A stretch of 64,000 nt of DNA from Bacteroides mediterraneensis (GCF_900128455.1 NZ_LT635783.1:2010919-2074918), one strand, 5' to 3'. Shown: positions 42,799 to 53,467, counted from the first letter of the stretch. The notes: generated by a model from the letters alone, not told the origin. A program made the numbers and translations.

Positions 42799-43622
42799 AA
42801 AATGAAATATTCGACAATATGCTCTCCCGTTATGATTTAACAACGGAGCAACATAAGAGAAACGCCATATTTGAAGTGAACCAACAAATGATACTTGCAG
42901 GCCTGTATGCTGGGGGCTTCTTTGAATCGGCTGCGTTCTATGGCGGAACTTGTCTGAGAATCTTTCATGGCTTGCAGCGTTTCAGTGAGGACATGGATTT
43001 CTCATTGCTTGCGCAAGATGATACCTTCGATTTTACGAAATACTTCCCTGCTATCATTGATGCCTTTGCAATGGTAGGTCGTGAGGTTGAAATAAAGAAA
43101 AAAGATAAGAAGAATTTTGGGAAAGTCGAATCGGCATTTCTTAAAGATAATACCGATGTGTATGATGTGACTTTCCAAACAGAGAAGTCTATAAAGATAA
43201 AGATTGAAGTAGATACTTGTCCGCCGTTGAACTTCAAGACGGAACAAAAGCTATTGCTCCAACCACATTCATTTATGACCCGTTGTTTCACACTTCCGGA
43301 CCTGTTTGCAGGCAAGATGCACGCACTGGTCTATCGTGCATGGAAGAATAGGGTTAAAGGCCGTGATTGGTATGACTTTGAATGGTATGTACGCCATAAT
43401 GTTCCGTTGGATTTTACTCATTTGGCAGAACGATGCAAGCAGTTCAACAATGAGGATATTACTCTAGAGTTATTCAAGGAGAAACTCATTGAGCGTCTCT
43501 CTACAGCTGATATAAAACAAGTGAAAGAAGATGTATTGCCTTTCATGCGCAATCCAAAAGAACTTGATATTTGGTCAAATGATTATTTCGTGCAGTTGGC
43601 CGGGATGGTAAGAATAGAATAA
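42795..43622 (+). CDS. AbiEii/AbiGii-type nucleotidyltransferase toxin
   Basis: The 275-aa protein carries the DNA-polymerase-beta-like motif AFYGGTCLRIFHGLQRFSEDMDFSL (GGTxLR and SxDxDF, about residues 49-72), then IEVDTCPP as the third acidic strand, and the late DLFAGKMHAL and KGRDWYDFEWY motifs. AbiEii toxins transfer nucleotides to tRNA or other targets and stop growth, which can abort phage infection. All core residues are present, so it is probably active. It is coupled by ATGA overlap to the antitoxin. Confidence 0.88.
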   Translation: MKNEIFDNMLSRYDLTTEQHKRNAIFEVNQQMILAGLYAGGFFESAAFYGGTCLRIFHGLQRFSEDMDFSLLAQDDTFDFTKYFPAIIDAFAMVGREVEIKKKDKKNFGKVESAFLKDNTDVYDVTFQTEKSIKIKIEVDTCPPLNFKTEQKLLLQPHSFMTRCFTLPDLFAGKMHALVYRAWKNRVKGRDWYDFEWYVRHNVPLDFTHLAERCKQFNNEDITLELFKEKLIERLSTADIKQVKEDVLPFMRNPKELDIWSNDYFVQLAGMVRIE

Positions 43623-43740
43623 TACAACATTAAGCTTTCTCCAAGAAATAACTACTAAAGTATTTATAGCTTTAGTAAGCCTGCACCTTTTCTTATTGGC
43701 GAAGGTAATCCAAGTAAGGTTATACTTATTCATAGTCTTA

Positions 43741-44877
43741 TTATTTTGCAAAGAACTCAGTCTTCAACCAATAGGCATAAATCGAGTCTTGGAACGAGAT
43801 TTCACCGGCCTTATTATCCAATATATCATTCTTGATAAGGGCAGCCTTTGAGCGGGATATTGAGGTCGTTGAAGAGATTTGATAGCGATGCATCACTTCA
43901 GTCGAGCTAATAGCCTTTTCTCCAGCTATAAGAGCCTTGAGGTAGTTCAGTTGCTGTGTGGTCAGTGTTTCGGTGATTGTTACAAACAACAGACTTAACT
44001 GCTCCATCAATGCTGTGTGCGCCTCACGTACAATCTCAACAGTACATACATCCTTTGTTCTGAGCCATGAAAGCTGTGCCAGCTGCTGTGCGTAGTATGG
44101 ATGATTATCTACGAGCTTTGCAATCAAATGGCTTGCTTCATCGTCGATGTTCTTGCCGGTATCAGCGAAACGACTCTTGAAAAATTCCACAAGGTAAAGT
44201 GTGTCAATCTTATTGAGAAACATCAGATTGCCGAACTTGTAGAATGGTTTGGATGAGTCGGTAAACACTTCCATCATCATGTGGCGCTTGCTGCCCTAGA
44301 GACAATAAGCCACACTTTGATGCAGCTGCCAATGTGAACGCAATTTTTTCTGGGAATAGTCTGGGTCGGTAAACGTCGCGATATTTTGGAACTCATCTAC
44401 GCAAATCACGATTTTCAGGCCCTTCTTCCTGGCAATCTTTTCGGCAAGATCGAGCACTTCGTCGGGATTACGCTTTATCTCCTCCCAATCAAAATCGATT
44501 GAAACCTCGTTAGTAGAGTCCGTACCGATTGAAATCTTGGGAACAAGATGCGAAAAGAAACTCTTCGCACTCTCGATTGCTTCCTCCCATTTTGTGGAAG
44601 TGGCGGCAATTACTTTTTGGGCGAGCAGCGAATAGAAATGCTCCTCGCTACGTACATTGAAAAGGTCGATATGACAGATTCGGAGTTTGCAGTCTTGCGC
44701 CATCGCTAACTTTGCTGCCTTATTTACAAGCGAACTTTTACCCCAGCCGCGAGGAGAGATAATAATGGTGTTGATTAACGATGTGAAATACTGGACCAAG
44801 TAAGTCGTTTCTTTTTCACGATCGCAAAAATCTTTTCCGATGGCTATTTTTCCATATATAAACGGAACTTCTTCCAT
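43741..44877 (-). pseudogene. P-loop ATPase gene split by an amber stop
   Basis: One continuous minus-strand frame of 379 codons is broken by a single in-frame TAG (44296-44298). The N-terminal half has Walker A (IISPRGWGKSSLV) and Walker B (KIVICVDEFQNI), as in archaeal-type STAND/AAA ATPases. The C-terminal half (MMMEVFTDSSKPFYKFGNLM and on) has a winged-helix region. CTC-TAG-GGC fits a one-base change from a tyrosine codon. A shorter decayed copy of its 3' part is at 41929-42066. Either the gene is dead, or two polypeptides are made. Confidence 0.8.
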
Positions 44878-45329
44878 ATCACTCTATTTTTGATTATGTT
44901 GCTAATATAGCACAAAAATGTAATTACATAAGTCGATGCTACAAAAAGTGTATATACATTTATTGTAGTATTTTGCTGATTGGTGTTGTCTATACATAAA
45001 TATCTGGATAAAAGTTGTACAATCATAATGGGTTTCGTTTTCTGGCAAGAAACAATATATTATTTGTTATAGGTGAAATACGAACTCTACGAATAATATA
45101 ATAATGCTTAGTATCTTCTCTATTTCTGTAACCTATCATAAAATAAAGTAAAACCGCTATATTTGTATATTATATGATAGGTTGAGTTATGACAAAAAGT
45201 ACAATGGGTACCAAGTTGCCAAGAAAGCTGGAGCAGTAAAATCTAGATTTTCAAGTATATATCTAAACTGAATGATAAAACGGTAGATCTTTCAGAAGTC
45301 TTCTTTGTTTTTGTTGTGTATATACTTTT
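44878..45329. other. AT-rich intergenic region with an inverted repeat and a gene relic
   Basis: CCTATCATA (45132-45140) and TATGATAGG (45173-45181) flank a TATATTTG box (45159-45166), as in a promoter with an operator. The frame after it (YDKKYNGYQVAKKAGAVKSR and seven more residues) ends quickly and may be the remains of a gene. No intact gene was seen. Confidence 0.45.
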
Positions 45330-47871
45330 TCATAAAATTGCTAATAATAATTTTTTTATCGTTTCCTGATTTATTGTATCTGTCGTAGAAATGCGAAGCA
45401 AGTGAAGTCCTAACTTTTTAAATATCTGATTTTTCAACGCATCACGTGATTGTTGGACGTCATTCTCTTTATGGAAATGCCATCCGTCCACTTCAATGGC
45501 ACAGATCGGTTGTTTGGTCAGGGAATTATAGAGCAGGAAATCCACATGTGAGAATGGACTTTCAGCGAACGCTTTTTCTTTATCTTCCAATTGATTCCAG
45601 TCGGCAATAAGTCTGGACAGTAGATAATGACAAAGTACTCCCGTATGGGGCAAACCTAATTCAGCAATGGCTTTTAACAAGATATCGTATATTAGATTCT
45701 CTGATAAATGTTCAGAGACGGCAGGATGAGCAGTTTCGTAAGCCAATCTTTCTGCTGTATATTGCTGATAGAGCAAATCAAAAACAGAATGCAACTTACT
45801 GGATTTCACTTCAAAATTGTTGTACTGAATATAACTGATTAGCTGGCTGAGATTGGAATCCTCTGGCATTTCATTGCCGTTTGTAACCAGACATAATTTG
45901 GTCTTAGCACGGGAAATGGCCACATTAAGCAAATTGGCGTCATCCGAAAATTCGGTAGGATAGTTGTCCACCATACTCATAATGATGGTGTCACATTCCC
46001 GCCCTTGGTACTTATGTACTGTACTGGCTATGTCTTTTCCGACGGTTTTGTTGATTGCTTCAGCTTGTGCCCGATACGGAGTAATAATACCTATACTTTC
46101 CGACTCTGCGCATTCCGGTAATACCTCTTGCGTAATGACATCTATTTCTCGTTGGTTGAAATGTCCTCTGGCATGGTTGCCGGGTATAGTTCGCATCACT
46201 TGCAATACATCTTTTTCTCCTTCGTCTGTAGTCATAGCAACCAGTTCTCCATTGTAAAAGCGCTGATTACAGAACTCTATGATTTTCGGATGGCAACGAT
46301 AATGTTCTCTAAGCAGTGTTACTGGCGCATCCCGAAATATTTTTACGCACGATTGTAGGAAACTATGAGTGGCGGCGTTATATCGATCGTCCACTTTATA
46401 TGTGGTCTGAATAGCCTTCAACGCCAATTCTTCTTCTCGGCTTACCACGTTGGGTAACTGTTTGTCGTCACCCACAATCACGGCGTTCGTGGCACATGAT
46501 AGAGCCAGAGCCCCCGTCTTAATATCCACTTGGGAGGCTTCGTCCATAATCACATAGTCAAATACCATGTCTTTACTGATACAGCTTTTGGCCGAATAAG
46601 TGGTGCTGAGCACAACCGGATATTCTTTCAGAAACTCTTCTGTTCTGGGCTTAATATCCTTGATCGTAAATTTTTTCCTTTGTCCGGTATTATACCGTTT
46701 AGCTATCTTGTCCTTCAATAGTTGCAGAGAAGAAGAGCGAAGTTCTTTCATACTCTTTTGGATATCGATGCTTTGGAGTGCCGAAGCAATCGATTCCAGC
46801 TCTTGCTCTAATTCTGTTTTTCGAGAAAAGTAATAGGCCGACTCCAAACTGTTTATGACATCTGTTGCTTTCCTATTTAAAAATGTCAATATTTTAATTC
46901 CTAATGAAAAAGCCCATTGCAATCTGAACCATAAACCTGGCTTACGTCCGTTCTCAACCATCATCTGATAGCGGTTGAGTAATTTCATAAGTTTAGCCGA
47001 TGGTTTGCCATTCAACCATTCATCCTCTGTATGGTTGTCTTTCCGCATTTCGTTGTATTTCGATTCTTTTAATAGGGCATCGTATTCAGCCTTTAATCTG
47101 GCTTGTCGGAGTTGACCATCAAATCCTTGTGAAACGGCTTGAAGTGAGTCTTTCGCCAGATTCTTTGTAGTTGTTTGTTCCTCAATCTTCCAATCTGTCA
47201 TAGCAGGATACTCTGGCTGGTTGGCGATGAATGTTTCTTTGTTTTGTACACTACCCAGTTGGGCCACAAGAAAGCCTAGTCCTTCTCCGTTTAGTTTCTC
47301 AGCTACATTCTCTACAGCCGAGTTATTGTTTGATACAACCAATACCGTTTTACCTTTCATCAGCAGATTGGCAATGATATTCAGTATCGTCTGTGTCTTA
47401 CCAGTTCCCGGAGGTCCCTGAATAACGCTTACCTGATGCGTCAATGCTGCTTCTACGGCCGCTTTTTGGCTGGCATTGCATCCAAACGGATAATAGACTT
47501 GTTGGGGCATGGAGCAAGTTGCCAATTTTGTTTTGTCACCTAGGTATTGAGCCAAGGGAACATTGTCACGCTTCACATCTACCAATTCATATTGTTTGGA
47601 TAGAATACTTTCATCATCTTCTTCCGCAATCAGTCCTGTTTCATCAGCCAGTTTGCGAAGATAATCCCAAATAGAACCTCCATTTTTGTCAATCGGGGTA
47701 CGGGTAATATAGACCTCGTTTCCTTCTAGATTCTCATAGTAGCCATTGTCATAGGTCACTCGATAAAAAATGTAGCGACCATCTGTAAAACGTAGTAATT
47801 CTGCAACATTGTTAATGTGTTTATTATTGATGTATAGCCCTTTTTCTCCAAGATTGATTGTATCAGGATGT
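45330..47871 (-). pseudogene. SF1 helicase with DUF2726 tail, main part, cut off from its start by IS21 elements
   Basis: The remaining 847 codons carry an SF1 (Upf1-like) helicase: Walker A IQGPPGTGKTQT, DEAD-type VIMDEASQVD, VGDDKQLPNVV, LREHYRCHP and the C-terminal VHKYQGRECD and NVAISRAK motifs, then a DUF2726 nuclease-like tail (HVDFLLYN, AIEVDGWHFH). The true N-terminus is at 53468-53640. Joining 53640-53468 to 47871-45330 gives exactly 905 codons in frame. The ATG now used by the fragment (MGERISTVF) comes from the IS end. It was probably the last gene of the defence operon. Confidence 0.85.
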
Positions 47872-47960
47872 GTCAGATTGCTGAAAACGGTTGATATCCG
47901 TTCACCCAAAACGGTGATATCCGTTCACTTTTCATACTCTTTACCTATGGCGATGCAAAT

Positions 47961-48716
47961 TTATTGATTTTCGTCTGTAACGTTGCAGTTTTGATGTCTT
48001 TTTTGACGTAAACTGCTGCCTTGTAGCTCGAAGCGCACACTTGTGTGTACCAACCTGTCTAATATTGCATCAGCTGCAGTCGTGTTGCCTTTCATCACAT
48101 CGTACCAGTTGGCAACCGGCAGTTGTGATATGATGATCGTAGCTTTTTGTCCATGGCGGTCTTCTATAATCTCCATAAAGTCAAGTAACTGTTGTCCGTC
48201 AAGAACTTTCATGCCGAAGTCGTCCAGTATAAGCAGGTCAGTCTGTGCCAGCTTGGCGAAGAAACGATGCAGGGTACTGGATATACGGGCAAGGCTTATT
48301 TCCTCGAAGAGCCTGTACAGGTTATAATAAGCAACCTTATATCCGTTCATGCAGGCCTGATGACCAAACGCTGTACCCAACCAGCTTTTACCGGTACCGG
48401 CAGCACCCGTAATAAGTATGGATACCCCGTTTTTCACATAGTCACAAGTGGCAAGATTAAGTACTTTCTGCTTGTCCACGCCACGCTTGCAGTCATAGAT
48501 AACTTCACTTATGGAAGCCTGATAACGGAAGTGTGCTTTTTTTATCAGACGGGCATTCCGGCTTTGATTCCGGTTATCCAGTTCAGCCTGTATAAGCAGT
48601 TGCAGACCGTCTTTCAAGGAGAGCGACTCTGCCTGTCGCGTCTCCTGCATGGTAGCCCAGTAATGGGCCATTCCAGGCATCTTAAGGTTTCTTAGAGCAT
48701 TGATAATTTCATCCAT
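47961..48716 (-). CDS. istB: IstB-like ATP-binding protein of IS21 element 1
   Basis: The 251-aa IS21 helper ATPase has Walker A ITGAAGTGKSWLG and Walker B LLILDDFGMK, plus the N-terminal MPGMAHYWATMQE helix typical of IstB. It selects targets and stimulates the IstA transposase. The gene follows istA by 29 bases on the minus strand. It appears intact, but its istA is interrupted. Confidence 0.93.
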   Translation of the reverse strand: MDEIINALRNLKMPGMAHYWATMQETRQAESLSLKDGLQLLIQAELDNRNQSRNARLIKKAHFRYQASISEVIYDCKRGVDKQKVLNLATCDYVKNGVSILITGAAGTGKSWLGTAFGHQACMNGYKVAYYNLYRLFEEISLARISSTLHRFFAKLAQTDLLILDDFGMKVLDGQQLLDFMEIIEDRHGQKATIIISQLPVANWYDVMKGNTTAADAILDRLVHTSVRFELQGSSLRQKRHQNCNVTDENQ

Positions 48717-48745
48717 CGTTATTTGTTTTGAGTGTTAGAAGTCTG

Positions 48746-50241
48746 TCATTTGAACTGTGCTTTTCCACGGATATTACAGTGCTGCGGAGGAGCAAAGGAA
48801 GATGAAGGTTGCCCCACACCGGCACACTTGCTCTCTACCAGTAAACGGATAAAGCGATAGTTGCATCTGTCTACATTCAGGGCTGCCTCGCAGGCTTTTT
48901 GGAAAACGACCGGATCACTGCTCCTTTGCAGGTTTAGAAGCCCGTCGCAGGTCTTGTAATGAGTCTCCGGAGGCATTGTGGAAGAATAAAATATGCGGCG
49001 GATTACATCTCCCAGTATGCCGGATGCACGCTCGGCACGCTCTATGTATGATTTTGCACTCATCCCTCTGTATTCCCGGGAATTGCTTGCAAGATGCTCC
49101 TTTACGATAGTATACTTTCCCCTGTTGTAATCACGTAGGTGAGTGGCTACAAGCTCACCGTCCACATATACTTTTACCAGTGTGCGTGTATATGCGACAT
49201 GTGCGGTTTTGGATATATACTGATACGGTACTGTATAATAGTGCTGGTCACGTCCAAGATAGATACAGCAGTTGGTTGACACCTTCAAATCGGTATATGA
49301 CACAATCTCAAAATCTCTGTCAGGCAGTGGCATAAGATTTGGCTTGTCTACGGCAAGGAACCGTTCCTCACGCGTGTAAGGATGCTTTTGCATGCGTTTC
49401 TGGTTGTGCGCTTTCATTTTGAGTGAGGCTGCCCGGTTAAGCTCTTCCAGTGAATGGAAGGTTTCATTGCGGAGTTCGGCAAACACACGCATATAGACAA
49501 GCCTCACGGTCCCTTCCACGTTGCTTTTATCTTTAGGGTGTACGGGACGTGCCGGTATGATGACCGTACCGTAATGATTGGCCATATCCTCCATTACACG
49601 GTTAAGTGAAGGCTCATATCTGTCGGTCTTGACAACAGCAGCTTTAAGGTTGTCAGGGACAAGCATCTTTGGTACGCCGCCAAGATGTTTCAGGCACTGC
49701 GTTATGGCATATACAAAGTCTTCTGTACGCTGTGAACGTACGAAGAGGATATAACCGTAGTCGCTTGCAGGCAGAGTGGCTACAAAAGCCTGACACTGGA
49801 CGACCTCACCGGTTTCCATGTCAACGTATCCCATAGTATCACCGGCAAAATCGAGGAAAAGCTTTTCGCCGCCCGTACGCATGTCGGCAAGTATGGTGGA
49901 TGGCGACTCCTTCCTGGCCTCTGTGTTCTGATTGTAATGAAAACGGAACTGTGTCAGGCTGTAGTGGTCATCCGGATGCTCATTACGGTATTCTTCCCAA
50001 AGCAGCTTCAGCGTGACATGCTTGCGCTTCATCTCCTCCTGAAGATATGGAAGAAGGGCTTTGAATGTTTCAAAACGCTTGTCGCTATATGCAGGATTGC
50101 CGCCCTTGAGACGGTGCTCAAGAATGGGATCATCCAACCTGATAAGTTCATCAAGGCTCAGACTGTCAGCGTTGACCTTATTCATGTAGTTGTTCACTGT
50201 CTCCTTGTTCATGCCGATTATATCAGCAGCCTTGCGGTTGG
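48746..50241 (-). pseudogene. istA: IstA transposase of IS21 element 1, 3' part
   Basis: The main part of an IS21 transposase has a DDE core (LFLDFAGDTMGYVD, PDNLKAAVV, HPKDKSNVEGTVRL) and a beta-rich C-terminus. The frame has no proper start because element 2 entered codon 25 or so. The missing 25 codons (MAGKSKNMSQ to GISNR) lie at 53000-53074. Across the junction the protein reads GISNR-KAADIIGMNKETV, the normal HTH region. A product starting at the internal Met (50212) would lack part of the HTH. Confidence 0.88.
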
Positions 50242-50300
50242 TGCATATTCCGGCGGATACCCGTTCAGTCCCCAGTTAGTATTCAGTGTTGTTGGCAAAG

Positions 50301-51029
50301 TTAATACTTCTTTCTTAGGCTCTCTCCTTTGAGGTCAAATTTTATTGCCTTATGCACGATTCTGTCCAGACAGGCTTCCGCAATGAGCTCGCTTTGGAAC
50401 ACATCATACCAGTCTGCAACGGGAAGCTGACTGGCCAGGATGAGTGCTTTCCGGTTGTACCGGTCATCTATGATCTGTTCAAAGTCATGCTGTATCTGGC
50501 CGTCCAACTTGACCATCCCAAAGTCATCGATAATCAGCAGGTCATGTGCGTTCAGCTTCCGGAAGAAGTTTGTCTCCCGTCCTTCCAGGTGTACAAGCTT
50601 CAGGTTCTCGATGAGCATGTTCATCGTGAAGTACAGTACTTTCCGGCCGTTCCTGCATGCCCTGTCACCCAAGGCGCAGGCGAAGTAGGACTTTCCGGTT
50701 CCTGCCGGTCCGGTAATGATGACCGTCATTCCGCCAGTGATGTAATTTCCGGTTGCAAGGTCGGCTGCAGAGCAGGCCTGTATTCCCCTTGCCGTGTCCG
50801 TTTCAAGTTCTTCCATCGAGGCTCTCAGACGGAAGCCGGCATTCTTTATAAGACGCTGGATGCGGTTGTTCCCTCTCGTGTCACGTTCGTACTGGAGCAT
50901 GATCTGCATGCCTTCACGCAGGGTAAGCTTGTCCAACTGATGTGTTTCTTCCAGGGAGCTCCAGCAGCTTGCCATTCCCGGAAGCTTCAGCTCGTGCAGT
51001 GTTCTTTCTGTTTCGTTGCTCATAATCAT
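50301..51029 (-). CDS. istB: IstB-like ATP-binding protein of IS21 element 2
   Basis: The 242-aa IstB ATPase has Walker A ITGPAGTGKSYFA and Walker B LLIIDDFGMVK. The more likely start is the third codon (51023, MSNETERT). It follows istA by 6 bases. It is clearly related to, but diverged from, the IstB of element 1, so the two elements are different family members. Confidence 0.93.
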   Translation of the reverse strand: MIMSNETERTLHELKLPGMASCWSSLEETHQLDKLTLREGMQIMLQYERDTRGNNRIQRLIKNAGFRLRASMEELETDTARGIQACSAADLATGNYITGGMTVIITGPAGTGKSYFACALGDRACRNGRKVLYFTMNMLIENLKLVHLEGRETNFFRKLNAHDLLIIDDFGMVKLDGQIQHDFEQIIDDRYNRKALILASQLPVADWYDVFQSELIAEACLDRIVHKAIKFDLKGESLRKKY

Positions 51030-51035
51030 TTATTG

Positions 51036-52637
51036 TTATTGGTTCATGTCATTTCCTGTAAAATAGTCTTTTCCACGCATGTTTCCGTGGTTTGACGATG
51101 TAGGCGCATGGAAGATTACCGTCTCGTCGGCAGATGCATTCACACCGTTACGTTTGAGTATGGCTTCAAACTTGCTGTAGGAATAAATACCGTACTTCAT
51201 GCACTGGCGGCAGGTAAGGTCAAACGTGGCAAGGTCATACTTCCTTCTGAGGCTGACTATGGAGTTGCACAGCTTGTAATACACCTCTTCAGGCTGTGCG
51301 GTACGTTTGGGGTCAAAGATGCTCTTTACGTATTCATGGCAGTCCGGCGATATGTCCTTCGCCTTTTCCACATAATAGGCTGCCGAACGCTCCATGATTA
51401 CCCTGCAACTGGATGCGAGATGTTCCCTGACTGTGGTATAGCCGTATGTATGGCTGCGGATATGCGAGGCTACCAGTTTCTGCTCCACATAGACCTTGAC
51501 CCATGAACGGGTAAAGACTACTCTTGCCTGTTTTCCTACATGGATATAAGGGACGGAGTAAAAATGGGTCACTTTGTCCTGTCTCAGCTCCACATGGCAG
51601 TTTGCCTGTACTTTCAGATCGGCATACAGGCGCATCTCATAGGGTTCCGGCTTCAAGGGTTTGAGCAGCTCCTTCTCCATGGCATGAAAACGTTCCTCAC
51701 GGCTGTAGGGACGCTTCTGCATGCGGGTCTGGTTGTGCCTTTCCATCAGCTCCCATACGGCACGGTTCAACTCTATGAGTGAATGGAAGGTGCGGTTACG
51801 CAACCTGGCATAAATACGGTTATATGTAATCCTTACGGAGTCCTCTACCAGAGCCTTCTGTGTCGGTGATGCCGGGTCACATGGCAGCACTACAAAATGG
51901 TAGTAGTTGCCCATGTCCTCAAGAGCCTTGTTCAGCTTCGGCTCATGCCGGTCATTGCTGATTACAGCCGATTTGAGATTGTCGGGAGTCAGTATGGGAG
52001 GTACACCGCCCAGATGTTCCAGGCACATCCTTATGGCATACAGGAAGTCTTCCGTCTTCTGCGAAGGTACACATATCACATAGGTATAGTCGCTGTAAGG
52101 CATGCAGGCGACAAACACCTCCACCTTTATGACTTCTCCGGTTTCGGCATCCACATAGCTGAGCTTGTCACCGGCAAAGTCGACCATGAGTTTCTCTCCC
52201 GGTCTGTAGGTGTTGGTAAGTACGGCTGTAACATCCTTCTTCGCAACGAGATTCTGCTTCAGATGGTAATAGAACTGTGATTTTCCGTAACCGTCGGGAT
52301 GAGTCGCACGGTATTCATCGAACAGGACCTGACGGCTTACATGGGATTTGGAATCCGTCAGCAGTTCCCTGTATCTGGGTAGCAGGATCAGGAACTCTTC
52401 CATTCTCCTGTCCGTATATGCCGGAGAACCGGCATGGAACATCCGTTCCAACTCGGGATCGTCAATCTCAAGGAGGTCGCTGATGTTCCATCCGTTGGCT
52501 TTTACTGTATTCACATAACCGTTGACGGTTTCCTTGTCTATCGGTAACTTGCGGCTTACACCGCGGTTGGATTCTCCGGCCTGCTTGAGCTGGAGTACTT
52601 GTTTTATCAGACTCATATCCTTTGTTGTTCCTGCCAT
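51036..52637 (-). CDS. istA: IstA transposase of IS21 element 2
   Basis: I place the start at 52637 (MAGTTKDMSLIKQVLQLKQ), matching the MAGKSKNMSQIKQLL start of element 1. The open frame continues 85 codons upstream only because the terminal repeats translate as FRSISVH-like units. The 533-aa protein has an N-terminal HTH (ESNRGVSRKLPIDKETVNGY) and a DDE core (LMVDFAGDKLSYVD, PDNLKSAVISND, TQKALVEDSVRITY). It cuts and joins the element ends. It appears intact. Confidence 0.92.
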   Translation of the reverse strand: MAGTTKDMSLIKQVLQLKQAGESNRGVSRKLPIDKETVNGYVNTVKANGWNISDLLEIDDPELERMFHAGSPAYTDRRMEEFLILLPRYRELLTDSKSHVSRQVLFDEYRATHPDGYGKSQFYYHLKQNLVAKKDVTAVLTNTYRPGEKLMVDFAGDKLSYVDAETGEVIKVEVFVACMPYSDYTYVICVPSQKTEDFLYAIRMCLEHLGGVPPILTPDNLKSAVISNDRHEPKLNKALEDMGNYYHFVVLPCDPASPTQKALVEDSVRITYNRIYARLRNRTFHSLIELNRAVWELMERHNQTRMQKRPYSREERFHAMEKELLKPLKPEPYEMRLYADLKVQANCHVELRQDKVTHFYSVPYIHVGKQARVVFTRSWVKVYVEQKLVASHIRSHTYGYTTVREHLASSCRVIMERSAAYYVEKAKDISPDCHEYVKSIFDPKRTAQPEEVYYKLCNSIVSLRRKYDLATFDLTCRQCMKYGIYSYSKFEAILKRNGVNASADETVIFHAPTSSNHGNMRGKDYFTGNDMNQ

Positions 52638-52695
52638 GACTGTGCTGTTTCTTGTTAGCTTACCAGCACAAAGGAAACTGAAACCGGGGAAAGAA

Positions 52696-52993
52696 TGAAC
52701 GGATATGCTCCGGAAACGAAGATATACGCTCACAATTCCATGCACGGCTGAACGGATATACTCCGGAAAATCTGAAAGCATACGTCTAAAGTGAACGGGT
52801 ATGCTCCGGAAAAAAGGTGCTACAACGTGCAATTCTCGGAGGTGAACGGATATGCTCCGGAAAAATTGAGATTTTAATGTCTGGTTATCCATTTTTTCAT
52901 CCTTTTAGGGGATGAACGGATATAAGATTGTGCTTTTAAAGGCTATTTTTATGCTTTATAAGCTGCCGGAAAGTGAACGGGTATGCTCCAGAA
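52696..52993. repeat. Terminal repeat array of IS21 element 2
   Basis: Six copies of TGAACGG(A/G)TATGCTCCG(G) start at 52696, 52749, 52792, 52843, 52913 (degenerate) and 52974, spaced 43-70 bases. They probably bind IstA. The left end has a single inverted copy at about 50250-50268. Confidence 0.8.
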
Positions 52994-52999
52994 TATGTA

Positions 53000-53074
53000 G
53001 CGGTTGGAGATTCCGCTCTTCTTTAGTAGAAGAAGTTGTTTGATCTGGCTCATATTCTTACTTTTTCCTGCCAT
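53000..53074 (-). pseudogene. istA: IstA of element 1, 5' fragment
   Basis: ATG at 53074 opens 25 codons, MAGKSKNMSQIKQLLLLKKS then GISNR, which run straight into the IS end. The last bases are the GCGGTTGG target duplication. It joins in frame to 50233-48746. Confidence 0.88.
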
Positions 53075-53131
53075 AGTCGTATCGTATGAAGATTGTTTTC
53101 TGCATACAAGATACGGGAAAAGAGTAGCAAG

Positions 53132-53467
53132 TGAACGGACATGCTCCGTTTTTTATGCAGGCATTGTCGTTTCTGTGAGAAGGTGAACGGATATACTCCG
53201 TTTTCCGTATGTAGACAACTGATTATAGTATTATTACATTCTCATTAGTGAACGGATATACTCCGATTTCTGTAGAGAAAACGGAGATTCTATCGTAATA
53301 TCCAAACCACTGAACGGATATGCTCCGTTTTTTATGGCGTTTTGTGGCGTTTTTAGCTGAAATGAACGGATATACTCCGTTTTTCAGGCACTTTTCAAGG
53401 CCAATTTAGCGGTAAAACTGGATGGATTAAGCCGTTCAGAGTGGGTGGGGATGCTCCGTTTTCGGCA
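53132..53467. repeat. Terminal repeat array of IS21 element 1
   Basis: Copies of TGAACGGATATACTCCG followed by TTTT start at 53132, 53184, 53249, 53311 and 53363, with a degenerate last copy reaching the tip at 53467; spacing is 52-79 bases. Two inverted copies lie at the left end (47885-47927). The TTTT tail separates this set from the GGAAA-tailed set of element 2. Confidence 0.8.

Larger units (their letters stand above)
50242..52999 (-). mobile_element. IS21-family element 2 (inner), inserted in istA of element 1
   Basis: The ends are TGCATATTCCGG at 50242 and the inverted near-copy (TACATATTCTGG) ending at 52999. The 8-bp target duplication GCGGTTGG is at 50234-50241 and 53000-53007. 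The element is 2,758 bp, encodes intact istA and istB, and has six terminal repeats at its right end and one at its left. It appears complete and could be mobile. Confidence 0.92.
47879..53467 (-). mobile_element. IS21-family element 1 (outer), interrupted by element 2
   Basis: The ends are TGCTGAAAACGG at 47879 and its inverted near-copy (TGCCGAAAACGG) ending at 53467. Both sides carry the 7-bp target duplication GTCAGAT (47872-47878 and 53468-53474), inside the helicase gene. It encodes IstB (47961-48716) and an IstA broken by element 2. Without the inner element and one target copy it is about 2.8 kb. Its right end holds six terminal repeats, the left end two. Confidence 0.9.

Noticed and set aside
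52638..52892. 85-codon N-terminal extension of IstA of element 2
   Set aside because: It translates the terminal repeats (FRSISVH units). The homologous start in element 1 is at MAGKSKN, matching MAGTTKD here.
52696..53467. CRISPR array suggested by many short repeats
   Set aside because: Repeats are 17-20 bp with irregular spacing of 43-79 bases, lie exactly at IS21 ends, have inverted partners at the other ends, and no cas genes are present.
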